Part shown: positions 36,725-44,442 of the stretch, piece after piece
Position numbering within the stretch: position 1 is the stretch's first letter
Layout: every line of letters starts with the position of its first letter
Assembly: GCA_027318645.1 (NCBI GenBank)
Contig: DAHVOV010000133.1
Coordinates: 1-46,634 of the forward strand
Direction: 5' to 3'
DNA from: Candidatus Aminicenantota bacterium
Lineage (GTDB): Bacteria; Acidobacteriota; Aminicenantia; UBA2199
Length of the DNA stretch: 46,634 bases
Position numbers and translations under genes: made by a program
The notes under the pieces: model-generated
Database searches by the model: none
Told to the model about the DNA's origin: nothing
What the model saw: only the letters and a program-made list of their open reading frames with translations

Positions 36725-38266
36725 GTGCGCATCGACCTGGAGGGGATCGCCGGACGCATCATCGCCCTGCCCGTCCCCACCCGGCCCTATGTCAGCCTCC
36801 AGGCCGGGGAGAACAAGCTCTTCTACAGCGAGCGCGTCAAGCGCCGGCGCAGCGAGACCGAGGTCGACGAGAGCGTCACCCTGAGCGTCTTCGACCTGGA
36901 GAAGCGCGAGAGCGAGGTCCTGGCCGGCGACATCGCCTCCTTCGAGCTCTCCGCCGACGGCAAGAAGATGCTCACCCGCCATAAGCGCGACTGGTTCATC
37001 GTGGACGCGGCCAAGGCCGAGCCCGGCAAGGGCCGGCTGCGGACGCAGGAGATCGCGGTCTACCGCGAGCCGCGGAGCGAATGGCGGCAGATGCTGCGCG
37101 ACGCCTGGCGCATCGAGCGCGACTACTTCTACGATCCCGGCATGCACGGCCAGGACTGGCCGGCGGTCTGGGAGCGCTACGAGTCGTACCTGCCCTATGT
37201 CTCCCACCGCGACGACCTGAACTACCTCATCGGCCAGATGATCGGCGAGCTCTGCGTGGGCCACGCCTACCGCGGCGGCGGCGAGCAGCCGCGCATCAAG
37301 CAGGCGCCGGTCGGGCTGCTGGGCGCCGACATCGGCGTCCGCGACGGCCGCTTCTACCTGAAGAAGGTCTACCGCGGCGAGAGCTGGAACCCCGAGCTGC
37401 GCTCGCCCCTTTCCGAGCCGGGCAGCCGCGTCGAGGAGGGAAGCTACCTGCTGGCCGTGGACGGCCGCGAGCTGGACCCGGCCGCGAATTTCTACTCCTA
37501 CTTCCTGGGCAGCGCCGGCCGCCAGGTGCGCCTGCTGGTCAACGACAGGCCGCAGCCGGCCGGCGCCCGGGAGGTGACCGTGGTCCCCATCGAGAGCGAG
37601 GGCGACCTGCGCTTCCGCGAGAAGATCGAGGAGAACCGGCAGCTGGTGGAGAAGCTCAGCGACGGCCGGCTCGGCTACGTCTACCTGCCCGACACGGCGG
37701 TGGACGGCTACACCTTCTTCAACCGCTACTACTTCTCGCAGCTGTCGAAGCAGGGGATGGTCCTCGACGAGCGCTTCAACGGCGGCGGCTACGCCGCCGA
37801 CTACATCATCGACCTGCTGCGCCGGCCGCTGATGAACTACTGGCAGGGGCGCTGGGGCGAGCTGGGCCGGACGCCGCAGGCGGCGAACTTCGGGCCCAAG
37901 GCCATGCTGGTCAACGAGTACGCCGGCTCGGGCGGCGACGCCATGCCCTATTATTTCAAGCAGCAGAAGATCGGCCCGCTGGTCGGTAAGCGCACCTGGG
38001 GCGGCCTGGTCGGCATCACCGATTACCCGCCGCTGATGGACGGCGGCTACGTGACGGCGCCGTCGGTCTCCTTCGTCGACGTCGACGGCCGGCACACGGT
38101 GGAGAACGAGGGCGTGGCGCCCGACATCGAGGTCGAGTGGACGCCGTCCGCGGTGATCGCCGGCCATGACCCGCAGATCGAGAAGGCGGTGGCCTGGCTG
38201 CTGGAGGAGCTGGGGAAGAACCCGCCCCGCGAGTACAGGCCCGAGCCGTTCCCGCGCGGCCGCTGA
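36725..38266 (+). pseudogene. C-terminal part of tricorn-type protease (PDZ + S41 serine protease)
   Basis: WRIERDYFYDPGMHGQDWPAVWERYESYLPYVSHRDDLNYLIGQMIGELCVGHAY, NEYAGSGGDAMPYYFKQ, VENEGVAPDIEVEW. Frame continues without a further stop from 36653. Confidence 0.75.
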
Positions 38267-38276
38267 CGGCGGCGGC

Positions 38277-38819
38277 ATGGAAAAGCTGCCGCTGCCTCGG
38301 GCATACCTGCTGCTGGAGCCGGGGCCGGTGGTGCTGCTGGCCACCGCCTCCGGCGGCGAACGCAACCTCATGACCCTCTCCTGGCACATGGTCATGGACT
38401 TCACGCCGCGCATCGCCTTCGTCACCGGCGCCTGGAACCACTCCTGGCGGGCGCTGGTGCGCGAGCGCGAATGCGTCATCGCCGTGCCCGGGGTCGACCT
38501 GGCCCGCAAGGTGGTGGCCATCGGCGCCTGCAGCGGCGCCGACACCGACAAGTTCGCCAAGTTCAGGCTGACGCCGCTGCCGGCGGCGCGCGTCAGGGCG
38601 CCGCTGGTCGGCGAGTGCCTGGCCAACATCGAGTGCCGCGTCGTCGACCATGTCCGCCGCCACGACCTCTTCGTCGTCCAGGCGCTGCGCGCCTGGGTCG
38701 AGCCGCGGCGCCGGGAGCAGCGGGCGTTCCACGCCGTCGGCGACGGCCGCTTCGTCGCCGACGGCCGCCGCTTCAGCCTGCGGGAGCTCATGCGCGACAA
38801 GATCCCGCCGGGGGTGTGA
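38277..38819 (+). CDS. Flavin reductase-like (flavoredoxin) protein
   Basis: PGPVVLLATASGGERNLMTLSWHMVMDFTPRIAFVTG, ECLANIECRVVDH. Confidence 0.85.
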   Translation: MEKLPLPRAYLLLEPGPVVLLATASGGERNLMTLSWHMVMDFTPRIAFVTGAWNHSWRALVRERECVIAVPGVDLARKVVAIGACSGADTDKFAKFRLTPLPAARVRAPLVGECLANIECRVVDHVRRHDLFVVQALRAWVEPRRREQRAFHAVGDGRFVADGRRFSLRELMRDKIPPGV

Positions 38820-38823
38820 CGCC

Positions 38824-39486
38824 TTGGGCGCGCGGCTCGTTGCGGTCGTTGCCCTGCTGTGGGGAACCTTGTCGTTCGCGGCGGAGCCGGCGCCGCCGTC
38901 GTTCCATTCCCGGCTCGAGAGCGAAGTGCTGGCCGAGATCAACCGCGCCCGCACCGACCCCCGGGGATACGCCGCGAGCCTGCGGCGGCTGCGCGAGTCG
39001 TTCCGCGACCGCTTCTCGTACGTGGACGACGGCCTGAACTACCTCACCCAGGAGGGGGTCGCCGCCGTGGACGAGGCCATCGCCTTCCTGGAGGCGGCCG
39101 CTGCCGCGCCCGCGCTCGCCGGATCGCGGGGGCTGGCGCTATCCGCTCGGGACCTGGTAGTGGACCAGGCGCTGCGCGGCGGCACGGGTCACCTGGCGAG
39201 CGACGGCAGCGACCCTCTGGAGAGGATGAACCGCTATGGCCGGCTGGCTGGGGCCCGCCTGCAACCCCTGGGCGGGGGCGCGGCGGCGGGCGAGGTCATC
39301 GCCTACGGCCGCGACCGGGCGCCGGCCATCGTGGCGATGCTCATCGTCGACGACGGCGTGCCCGGCCGCGGCCACCGCCGGGCGCTCTTCGATCCCCTCT
39401 TCAGCCACGCCGGCGTCGCCTACGGCCCCCATCCGCTGTACGGCTGGGCGTGCGTCGTCGACCTGGCGGGCTCGTTCCGGGAATAG
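38824..39486 (+). CDS. CAP/SCP (PR-1-like) domain secreted protein
   Basis: EVLAEINRARTDPRGYAASL, GHLASDG, GEVIAYGRD, GRGHRRALFDPLFSHAGVAYG; probable TTG start at 38824 and signal peptide. Confidence 0.8.
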   Translation: MGARLVAVVALLWGTLSFAAEPAPPSFHSRLESEVLAEINRARTDPRGYAASLRRLRESFRDRFSYVDDGLNYLTQEGVAAVDEAIAFLEAAAAAPALAGSRGLALSARDLVVDQALRGGTGHLASDGSDPLERMNRYGRLAGARLQPLGGGAAAGEVIAYGRDRAPAIVAMLIVDDGVPGRGHRRALFDPLFSHAGVAYGPHPLYGWACVVDLAGSFRE

Positions 39487-39572
39487 GAACGCTGATCGCC
39501 GGCCGCCCCGGCTTGCATCCGCGCCGCCGCTGCGGTACAAGGAAGGCGATCCGATGCGGGGAGGAGGGGGGC

Positions 39573-39938
39573 ATGAAGATCTACAGCGGGCTGGACCTGG
39601 CGATCGGCGTGGCGGCGTTCTTCTGGGGAGCGGTGCAGATCGCCCGCGGCGGCACGGGCCTCGGGGCGCTGACCATGGCCATCGGCGTCGCCCTGGCCTG
39701 GATCGGCGTCCGCGGCGGGCGGCTGGCGCTGCTGCTCTTCGGCCACGGCGCGGTCATCGCCGGCTGCTACCTGGCGGCCTGGGGCCTCGCCCTGCCGCCG
39801 CTGGAGCGGCCCGGCGCCGCCGACATCCTCGGCCGGCCGCTCTTCTGGGGGCTGTTCGCCGTCGGCGGCGGCGTGTGCGCCATCTTCCACGCCTTCTGCT
39901 CCTCCGTCAGCGGCCGGCGCGAGCGGCCGCCGGCCTAG
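39573..39938 (+). CDS. Small integral membrane protein, unknown
   Basis: 3-4 TM segments; GGAGGAGGG upstream of the ATG. Confidence 0.6.
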   Translation: MKIYSGLDLAIGVAAFFWGAVQIARGGTGLGALTMAIGVALAWIGVRGGRLALLLFGHGAVIAGCYLAAWGLALPPLERPGAADILGRPLFWGLFAVGGGVCAIFHAFCSSVSGRRERPPA

Positions 39939-40447
39939 TCGCGGCTGAAGACGAACAGGCCGATGCCGGCCAGGATGGCGACCACGAAGCCGGCGCCCAT
40001 CATGCCCACCACCCCCGTGCCCTGAACGAAGAAGATGAGGAAGACCCCCAGCGGCAGCAGGCCGGTCAGCTTGCCGATGAGGATGGCGCTGGAGCCGCGC
40101 AGGGCGAACAGGATGACCGCCAGGCTGCCGGCCGGGATGAGGGCGATGAACAGGCGCGCCACGCCGATCCAGGCGACTCCCTGCTGCAGGGTCATGCGCG
40201 CCGTCCCGCGGAACAGGCCCAGCAGCTGCACGGCCGAGACGGAAAAGAACAGGACCGTGAACCAGGGCAGGAACAGGGAGACGAGCAGCAGCATGGCGCA
40301 GATGACGGCCGGCCGCTTCAGCCCCTCGGCGGCGGCGTCGCCGCCGCCGGCATGCTGGATGAAGTAGCGGCCGCAGCTGCGGCATTCGCGGGCATCGGCC
40401 GGGTTCACTTCACGGCAATGGCTGCAGACCTTGACTTCGTTGGCCAT
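39935..40447 (-). CDS. Zinc-ribbon membrane protein
   Basis: VCSHCREVNPADARECRSCGRYF followed by TM segments; stop codon overlaps the convergent gene at 39935-39938. Confidence 0.7.
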   Translation of the reverse strand: MANEVKVCSHCREVNPADARECRSCGRYFIQHAGGGDAAAEGLKRPAVICAMLLLVSLFLPWFTVLFFSVSAVQLLGLFRGTARMTLQQGVAWIGVARLFIALIPAGSLAVILFALRGSSAILIGKLTGLLPLGVFLIFFVQGTGVVGMMGAGFVVAILAGIGLFVFSRD

Positions 40448-40532
40448 GCGTCACCTCCGCCGGAGCCAAGGGTAGCAGGGCGGAGGGACGATTGCAAGAC
40501 GGAGCGGAAGATCGCCTGCGAAGTAAAAAGGT

Positions 40533-40612
40533 AAAAAGGTAAAAGTAAAAGAGCGAAAGCCCATCACTGAAATACAAATATCGATGGCTGGCTGTTCTAC
40601 TTTTACCTTTTT
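40533..40612. repeat. AT-rich intergenic 15-bp perfect inverted repeat with internal GTAAAAAG-type direct repeats
   Basis: AAAAAGGTAAAAGTA (40533-40547) and TACTTTTACCTTTTT (40598-40612), 50-nt spacer; GTAAAAAG units at 40523 and 40531. Confidence 0.85.
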
Positions 40613-40656
40613 CCTTTATAATGCTTCTTCCGAAATCATTTCCCGAGGTTACTCCC

Positions 40657-41556
40657 ATGTCCGGCATGATCGGCGAGGTCGCGGCCCTGCTCACGGCGTT
40701 CTGCTGGTCGTTCAACTCGGTGGTCTTCACCCTGGCCGGCCGCCGGGTGGGGTCGGTCACCGTCAACGCCCTGCGCCTGTGGATCGCCGTCCCGGCGCTG
40801 CTGCTGGTGCACGGGCTTCTCTTCGGGACGCCGTTCCCCTTCGCCATCGAGCCGGCGCGCCTGCTCTGGCTGGGCGCCTCGGGGGTGGTCGGCTTCGTCG
40901 TCGGCGACGCCATGCTCTTCGAGTCCTTCCTGCTGATCGGCCCGCGCCTGGCCATGCTGTTGGCGCTGCTGGTGCCGGTGTTCGGCGCGGCGCTGGCCTG
41001 GGTGTTCCTGGGCGAGACGCTGCAGCCCCTGGAGATCGCGGCCATCCTGCTGACCATCGGCGGCATTGCCTGGGTGGTGGCCGAGGGGAACGCCGGCGGC
41101 GCTGCGCCCCCGGCGCGGCATTATGGCCGGGGGATATGGCTGGCCATCGGCGGGGCGGTCGGGCAGGCGGTGGGGCTCCTGTTCTCCCGGCAGGGGCTCG
41201 CCGGCGGCTACTCGGCCATCTCCGCCACGCTCGTCCGCGTCAGCGTTGCCGCCGTAGTGCTGGCCCTGGCCGGCTTGGCGCGGGGCACGCTCCGCCGGCA
41301 CTTGGCTGGGCTGAAGGACAGGAAGGCGCTGCTGGAGATCAGCGCCGGGGCGCTGACCGGCCCGGCCCTGGGCGTCATCCTGTCCCTGGTGGCCATCGCC
41401 CATGCCTCGATCGGCGTCGCCTCGACGCTGATGTCGCTCACGCCGGTGCTGCTGCTGCCGGTTTCCCATTTCCTCTTCCGCGAGAGGATCTCCCCGCGCG
41501 CGATCGCCGGCACGATGGCGGCCCTGATGGGCGTCGTGCTGCTGTTCCTTACCTGA
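40657..41556 (+). CDS. EamA/DMT family permease
   Basis: AALLTAFCWSFNSVVFTLAGRRVGS, VFLGETLQPLEIAAILLTIGGIAWV, second EamA repeat; 10 TM segments. Confidence 0.85.
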   Translation: MSGMIGEVAALLTAFCWSFNSVVFTLAGRRVGSVTVNALRLWIAVPALLLVHGLLFGTPFPFAIEPARLLWLGASGVVGFVVGDAMLFESFLLIGPRLAMLLALLVPVFGAALAWVFLGETLQPLEIAAILLTIGGIAWVVAEGNAGGAAPPARHYGRGIWLAIGGAVGQAVGLLFSRQGLAGGYSAISATLVRVSVAAVVLALAGLARGTLRRHLAGLKDRKALLEISAGALTGPALGVILSLVAIAHASIGVASTLMSLTPVLLLPVSHFLFRERISPRAIAGTMAALMGVVLLFLT

Positions 41557-41627
41557 GCCCGGCGCCCCCGCGGGAACGGGCGCGCGGCCCGCTCGCCAGG
41601 GCCCGGTTTCCTGGATTTTCCCCCGAT

Positions 41628-41660
41628 AAAAAAACAGGCCGCGACCTCGCGGTCGCGGCC
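41628..41660 (-). terminator. Rho-independent terminator downstream of the HU gene
   Basis: GGCCGCGACC-TCGC-GGTCGCGGCC stem (41637-41660) with A7 at 41628-41634 (T tract on the minus strand). Confidence 0.9.
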
Positions 41661-41689
41661 TCGTTGCCAGTCGGGTCGCTTTCCCGGTC

Positions 41690-41971
41690 TTAACCGAGGA
41701 TGGCGTCCTTGCAGGCCTTGGCGACGCGGAACTTCACCACGCGCTTGGCCGGGATCTTGATGGCTTCGCCGGTGGCGGGGTTGCGGCCCATGCGCGCCTT
41801 GCGGTTGACCAGCACGAGCTTGCCCAGGCCGGGGACGGTGAAGCCGTTCTTGGCGTTCTTGTACGCCATGATCGCCAGGGTGTCGATGGCCTCCCCGGCC
41901 TGCTTCTTGGTGATCCCGGTCTTCTCCGCGACTCCGGCCACGATCTGACTCTTGGTCATTGCTTTCGCCAT
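41690..41971 (-). CDS. HU family DNA-binding protein
   Basis: MTKSQIVAGVAEKTGITKKQAGEAIDTLA, GLGKLVLVNRKARMGRNPATGEAIKIPAKRVVKFRVAKACKDAI. Confidence 0.93.
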   Translation of the reverse strand: MAKAMTKSQIVAGVAEKTGITKKQAGEAIDTLAIMAYKNAKNGFTVPGLGKLVLVNRKARMGRNPATGEAIKIPAKRVVKFRVAKACKDAILG

Positions 41972-42034
41972 GCGTTCATCTCCTTTTGTGAATTTGTCGT
42001 GGAAGTTCGAGCCCTCTCCACGATCCTGGCCGGA

Positions 42035-42063
42035 ACTATAAACAAATCCCCAAGGAAAATCAA
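42035..42063 (-). promoter_or_regulatory. sigma70-type promoter TTGATT-N17-TATAGT for HU
   Basis: Minus strand TTGATT (42063-42058), TATAGT (42040-42035), 17-bp spacer. Confidence 0.75.
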
Positions 42064-42107
42064 GCCCCGTCGCGATTTTTCTGATGCCGGGCGCGGCGGC
42101 CGCTCGA

Positions 42108-42136
42108 TTGACAAGTCGCGGACGCTTGGTGATAAT
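42108..42136 (+). promoter_or_regulatory. sigma70-type promoter TTGACA-N17-GATAAT
   Basis: TTGACA 42108-42113, GATAAT 42131-42136; divergent from the HU promoter, upstream of the CDS at 42196. Confidence 0.7.
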
Positions 42137-42195
42137 CCGCTGCACAAGCCGGGCGTGCGCAAAACGCCCGGACTTTCCCGTGACAGGAGGAATCC

Positions 42196-42906
42196 ATGGC
42201 GGCAATGGTCGATCGCTCCATCCTGGTGCTGCGCTGGCCCTTGTCGAAGCGCCGCCTGGTGCGCACGCTGGCGATCATCTCCTGCGTCCTTTTCCTGGCC
42301 GGGCTGCAGGGCCAGGCCGTCCGCTTCCGCACCGGGGACGGCCATCTCTGGGGCTTCACGCCGAAGTTCGACCTTGATGGCGAGATGAACGTCCCGACCT
42401 GGTACTCTTCCGCCCTCTTCGCCCTGTGCGGGCTCCTGAGCCTGCGCGCGGCCGCGGCCGAAACCGAAGCGGGCCGACGCCGGCGGTGGCGGCTGCTGGG
42501 CTGGAGCTTCTTCGTGTGCTCGGTCGACGAAGTGGCGGCCTGCCATGAAATGCTCGTGGGACCCACACGGGAGCTGCTGCATGCCGGCGGCCTCCTTTAC
42601 TTCGCGTGGGTGGTCCCGCTGTCCCTGCTCGTGTGCGTCCTGGCCGCTTATCTTGCGCCCCTCTTCCTCCGCCTCCCCCCAAGGCTGCGCCGCGACTTCA
42701 TCCTGGCCGCGCTGGTCTTTCTTGCCGGCAGCCTGGGGCTGGAGATGATCGGCGGCGCCTACGTGGAGGTCCACGGCCCCGACCACTTCGCTTACAGCCT
42801 CATCGCCCATTTCGAGGAGCTCCTCGAGTTTTTCGGCCAGGTGTTGTTCATCCGCGCCGCCCTGGAACTGCCGGTCCTGCAAGGACATGCCCGGCCGTCC
42901 GCCTGA
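42196..42906 (+). CDS. Polytopic membrane protein of unknown function
   Basis: About 6 TM segments; conserved-looking acidic/His positions SVDEVAACHE, GLEMIGGAYVE, AHFEELLEFFG; AGGAGG Shine-Dalgarno. Confidence 0.65.
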   Translation: MAAMVDRSILVLRWPLSKRRLVRTLAIISCVLFLAGLQGQAVRFRTGDGHLWGFTPKFDLDGEMNVPTWYSSALFALCGLLSLRAAAAETEAGRRRRWRLLGWSFFVCSVDEVAACHEMLVGPTRELLHAGGLLYFAWVVPLSLLVCVLAAYLAPLFLRLPPRLRRDFILAALVFLAGSLGLEMIGGAYVEVHGPDHFAYSLIAHFEELLEFFGQVLFIRAALELPVLQGHARPSA

Positions 42907-42974
42907 ATGCCGTGCCTGGCGCCTTTTTGCCCCCTTTATGATATAGTCGGATTTTCCTCCGGCTTGGAGTGAAC

Positions 42975-44432
42975 ATGACAAGGCATCTTGCGATCCTGGG
43001 ACTCTTGCTGCTGGCGGCGGCGCCGCTGTTCGCGCAGGAGGAGCGCTACGTGCCGGAGACCGATCCCCTGGTGCTGGCGAAGCTGTCGCGCTGGCAGGAC
43101 GCCAAGTTCGGCCTGCTCATGCACTGGGGGCCGTACAGCCAGTGGGGCGTGGTGGAGTCGTGGTCGATCTGCCCCGAGGACGAGGATTGGTGCCGCCGGG
43201 ACGGCGCCGACTACGCCGCCTACGTCCGGAGATACGAGGCGCTGAAGACCACCTTCGATCCCGTTCTCTTCGACCCGGAGCGCTGGGCGGCCGCCGCCCG
43301 GGACGCCGGCATGAGGTACGTCGTCTTCACCACCAAGCATCACGACGGATTCTGCATGTTCGACAGCCGGCTGACCGACTACAAGGTCACGTCGCCCGGC
43401 TGCCCTTTCCATTCTCGCCCCAAGGCCAACGTCGCCCGGGAGGTGTTCGCCGCCTTCCGCCGGGCCGGCTTCATGATTGGCGCCTATTTCTCCAAGCCCG
43501 ACTGGCACAGCGAATATTACTGGTGGCCGAGTTTCCCGCCGCGCGACCGCAACGTGAACTATGACCCGGCCCTCTACCCGGAGCGCTGGGCGAAGTTCCG
43601 CGAGTTCACCCACGGCCAGGTCATGGAGCTGATGTCCGGCTACGGCCGCATGGACATCCTGTGGCTCGACGGCGGCTGGGTGCGGGCGCGGCTCCCCCAG
43701 GAGCGCGAGGAGGATTACCTGCAGGATGCGCGGCGCTCGGAGTCGGGCTTCCTCAAGCGCGGCTACGTCAGCCAGGACATCGGCATGGAGGAACTGGCGG
43801 CCAAGTGCCGCCGCGAGCAGCCCGGGCTGATCATCGTCGATCGCGCCGTTCCCGGGAAGTTCCAGAATTACCTGACCCCCGAGAACCAGGTGCCGGAACG
43901 GCCGCTGGCCGGGCCGTGGGAATCATGCATCATCTCCGGCGGCGGCTGGTCCTACACGCCGCAGGCGAGGTACATGGACGGACGCCGGGCCGTCCACCTG
44001 CTCGTCGACGTCGTGGCCAAGGGCGGCAACCTGCTGCTCAACATCGCGCCCGGCCCCGACGGCGCCTGGCAGCCGGGGGCCTACGCCCTGCTGCGCGAGT
44101 ACGGGGACTGGTTGAAGGTCAACGGCGAGGCGATCTACGCCACCCGGCCGCAGCCTCCCTACTCGGAAGGAAGCGTGCGCCTGACCCGCGGCCGGGACGG
44201 CAGCGCCTACTTCGTGGTGCTGGCCGGGAGCGATGGCGCCATGCCCCTCGAGGTGGCCGTGCGCGCGCATCGCCCCGTTGCCGGCGCCAGGGTGACCCTG
44301 CTGGGCGCGCGGGGCAGGCTGTCGTGGCGACGCGGCGCCGATGGCTTCACGGTCAAGCTTCCCGAGAGGGCCCGCCGCTCCCCTCCCTGCCGCCATGCCT
44401 GGGTCGTCAAGGTCTCGGCCCTCGAGCGCTAG
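42975..44432 (+). CDS. GH29 alpha-L-fucosidase, secreted
   Basis: KFGLLMHWGPYSQWGVVESWS, YVVFTTKHHDGFCMFDSRLTDYKV, GRMDILWLDGGW, NLLLNIAPGPDG. Confidence 0.92.
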   Translation: MTRHLAILGLLLLAAAPLFAQEERYVPETDPLVLAKLSRWQDAKFGLLMHWGPYSQWGVVESWSICPEDEDWCRRDGADYAAYVRRYEALKTTFDPVLFDPERWAAAARDAGMRYVVFTTKHHDGFCMFDSRLTDYKVTSPGCPFHSRPKANVAREVFAAFRRAGFMIGAYFSKPDWHSEYYWWPSFPPRDRNVNYDPALYPERWAKFREFTHGQVMELMSGYGRMDILWLDGGWVRARLPQEREEDYLQDARRSESGFLKRGYVSQDIGMEELAAKCRREQPGLIIVDRAVPGKFQNYLTPENQVPERPLAGPWESCIISGGGWSYTPQARYMDGRRAVHLLVDVVAKGGNLLLNIAPGPDGAWQPGAYALLREYGDWLKVNGEAIYATRPQPPYSEGSVRLTRGRDGSAYFVVLAGSDGAMPLEVAVRAHRPVAGARVTLLGARGRLSWRRGADGFTVKLPERARRSPPCRHAWVVKVSALER

Positions 44433-44442
44433 GAAGGCCGGG

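Noticed and set aside
36134-38800. 888-aa minus-strand ORF antisense to the tricorn gene
   Set aside because: Shadow ORF; the real protease motifs are on the plus strand. Not evidence for overlapping coding.
40521-40550. GTAAAAAG repeats as a CRISPR array
   Set aside because: Units are about 8 nt, contiguous and without spacers; no cas genes nearby.
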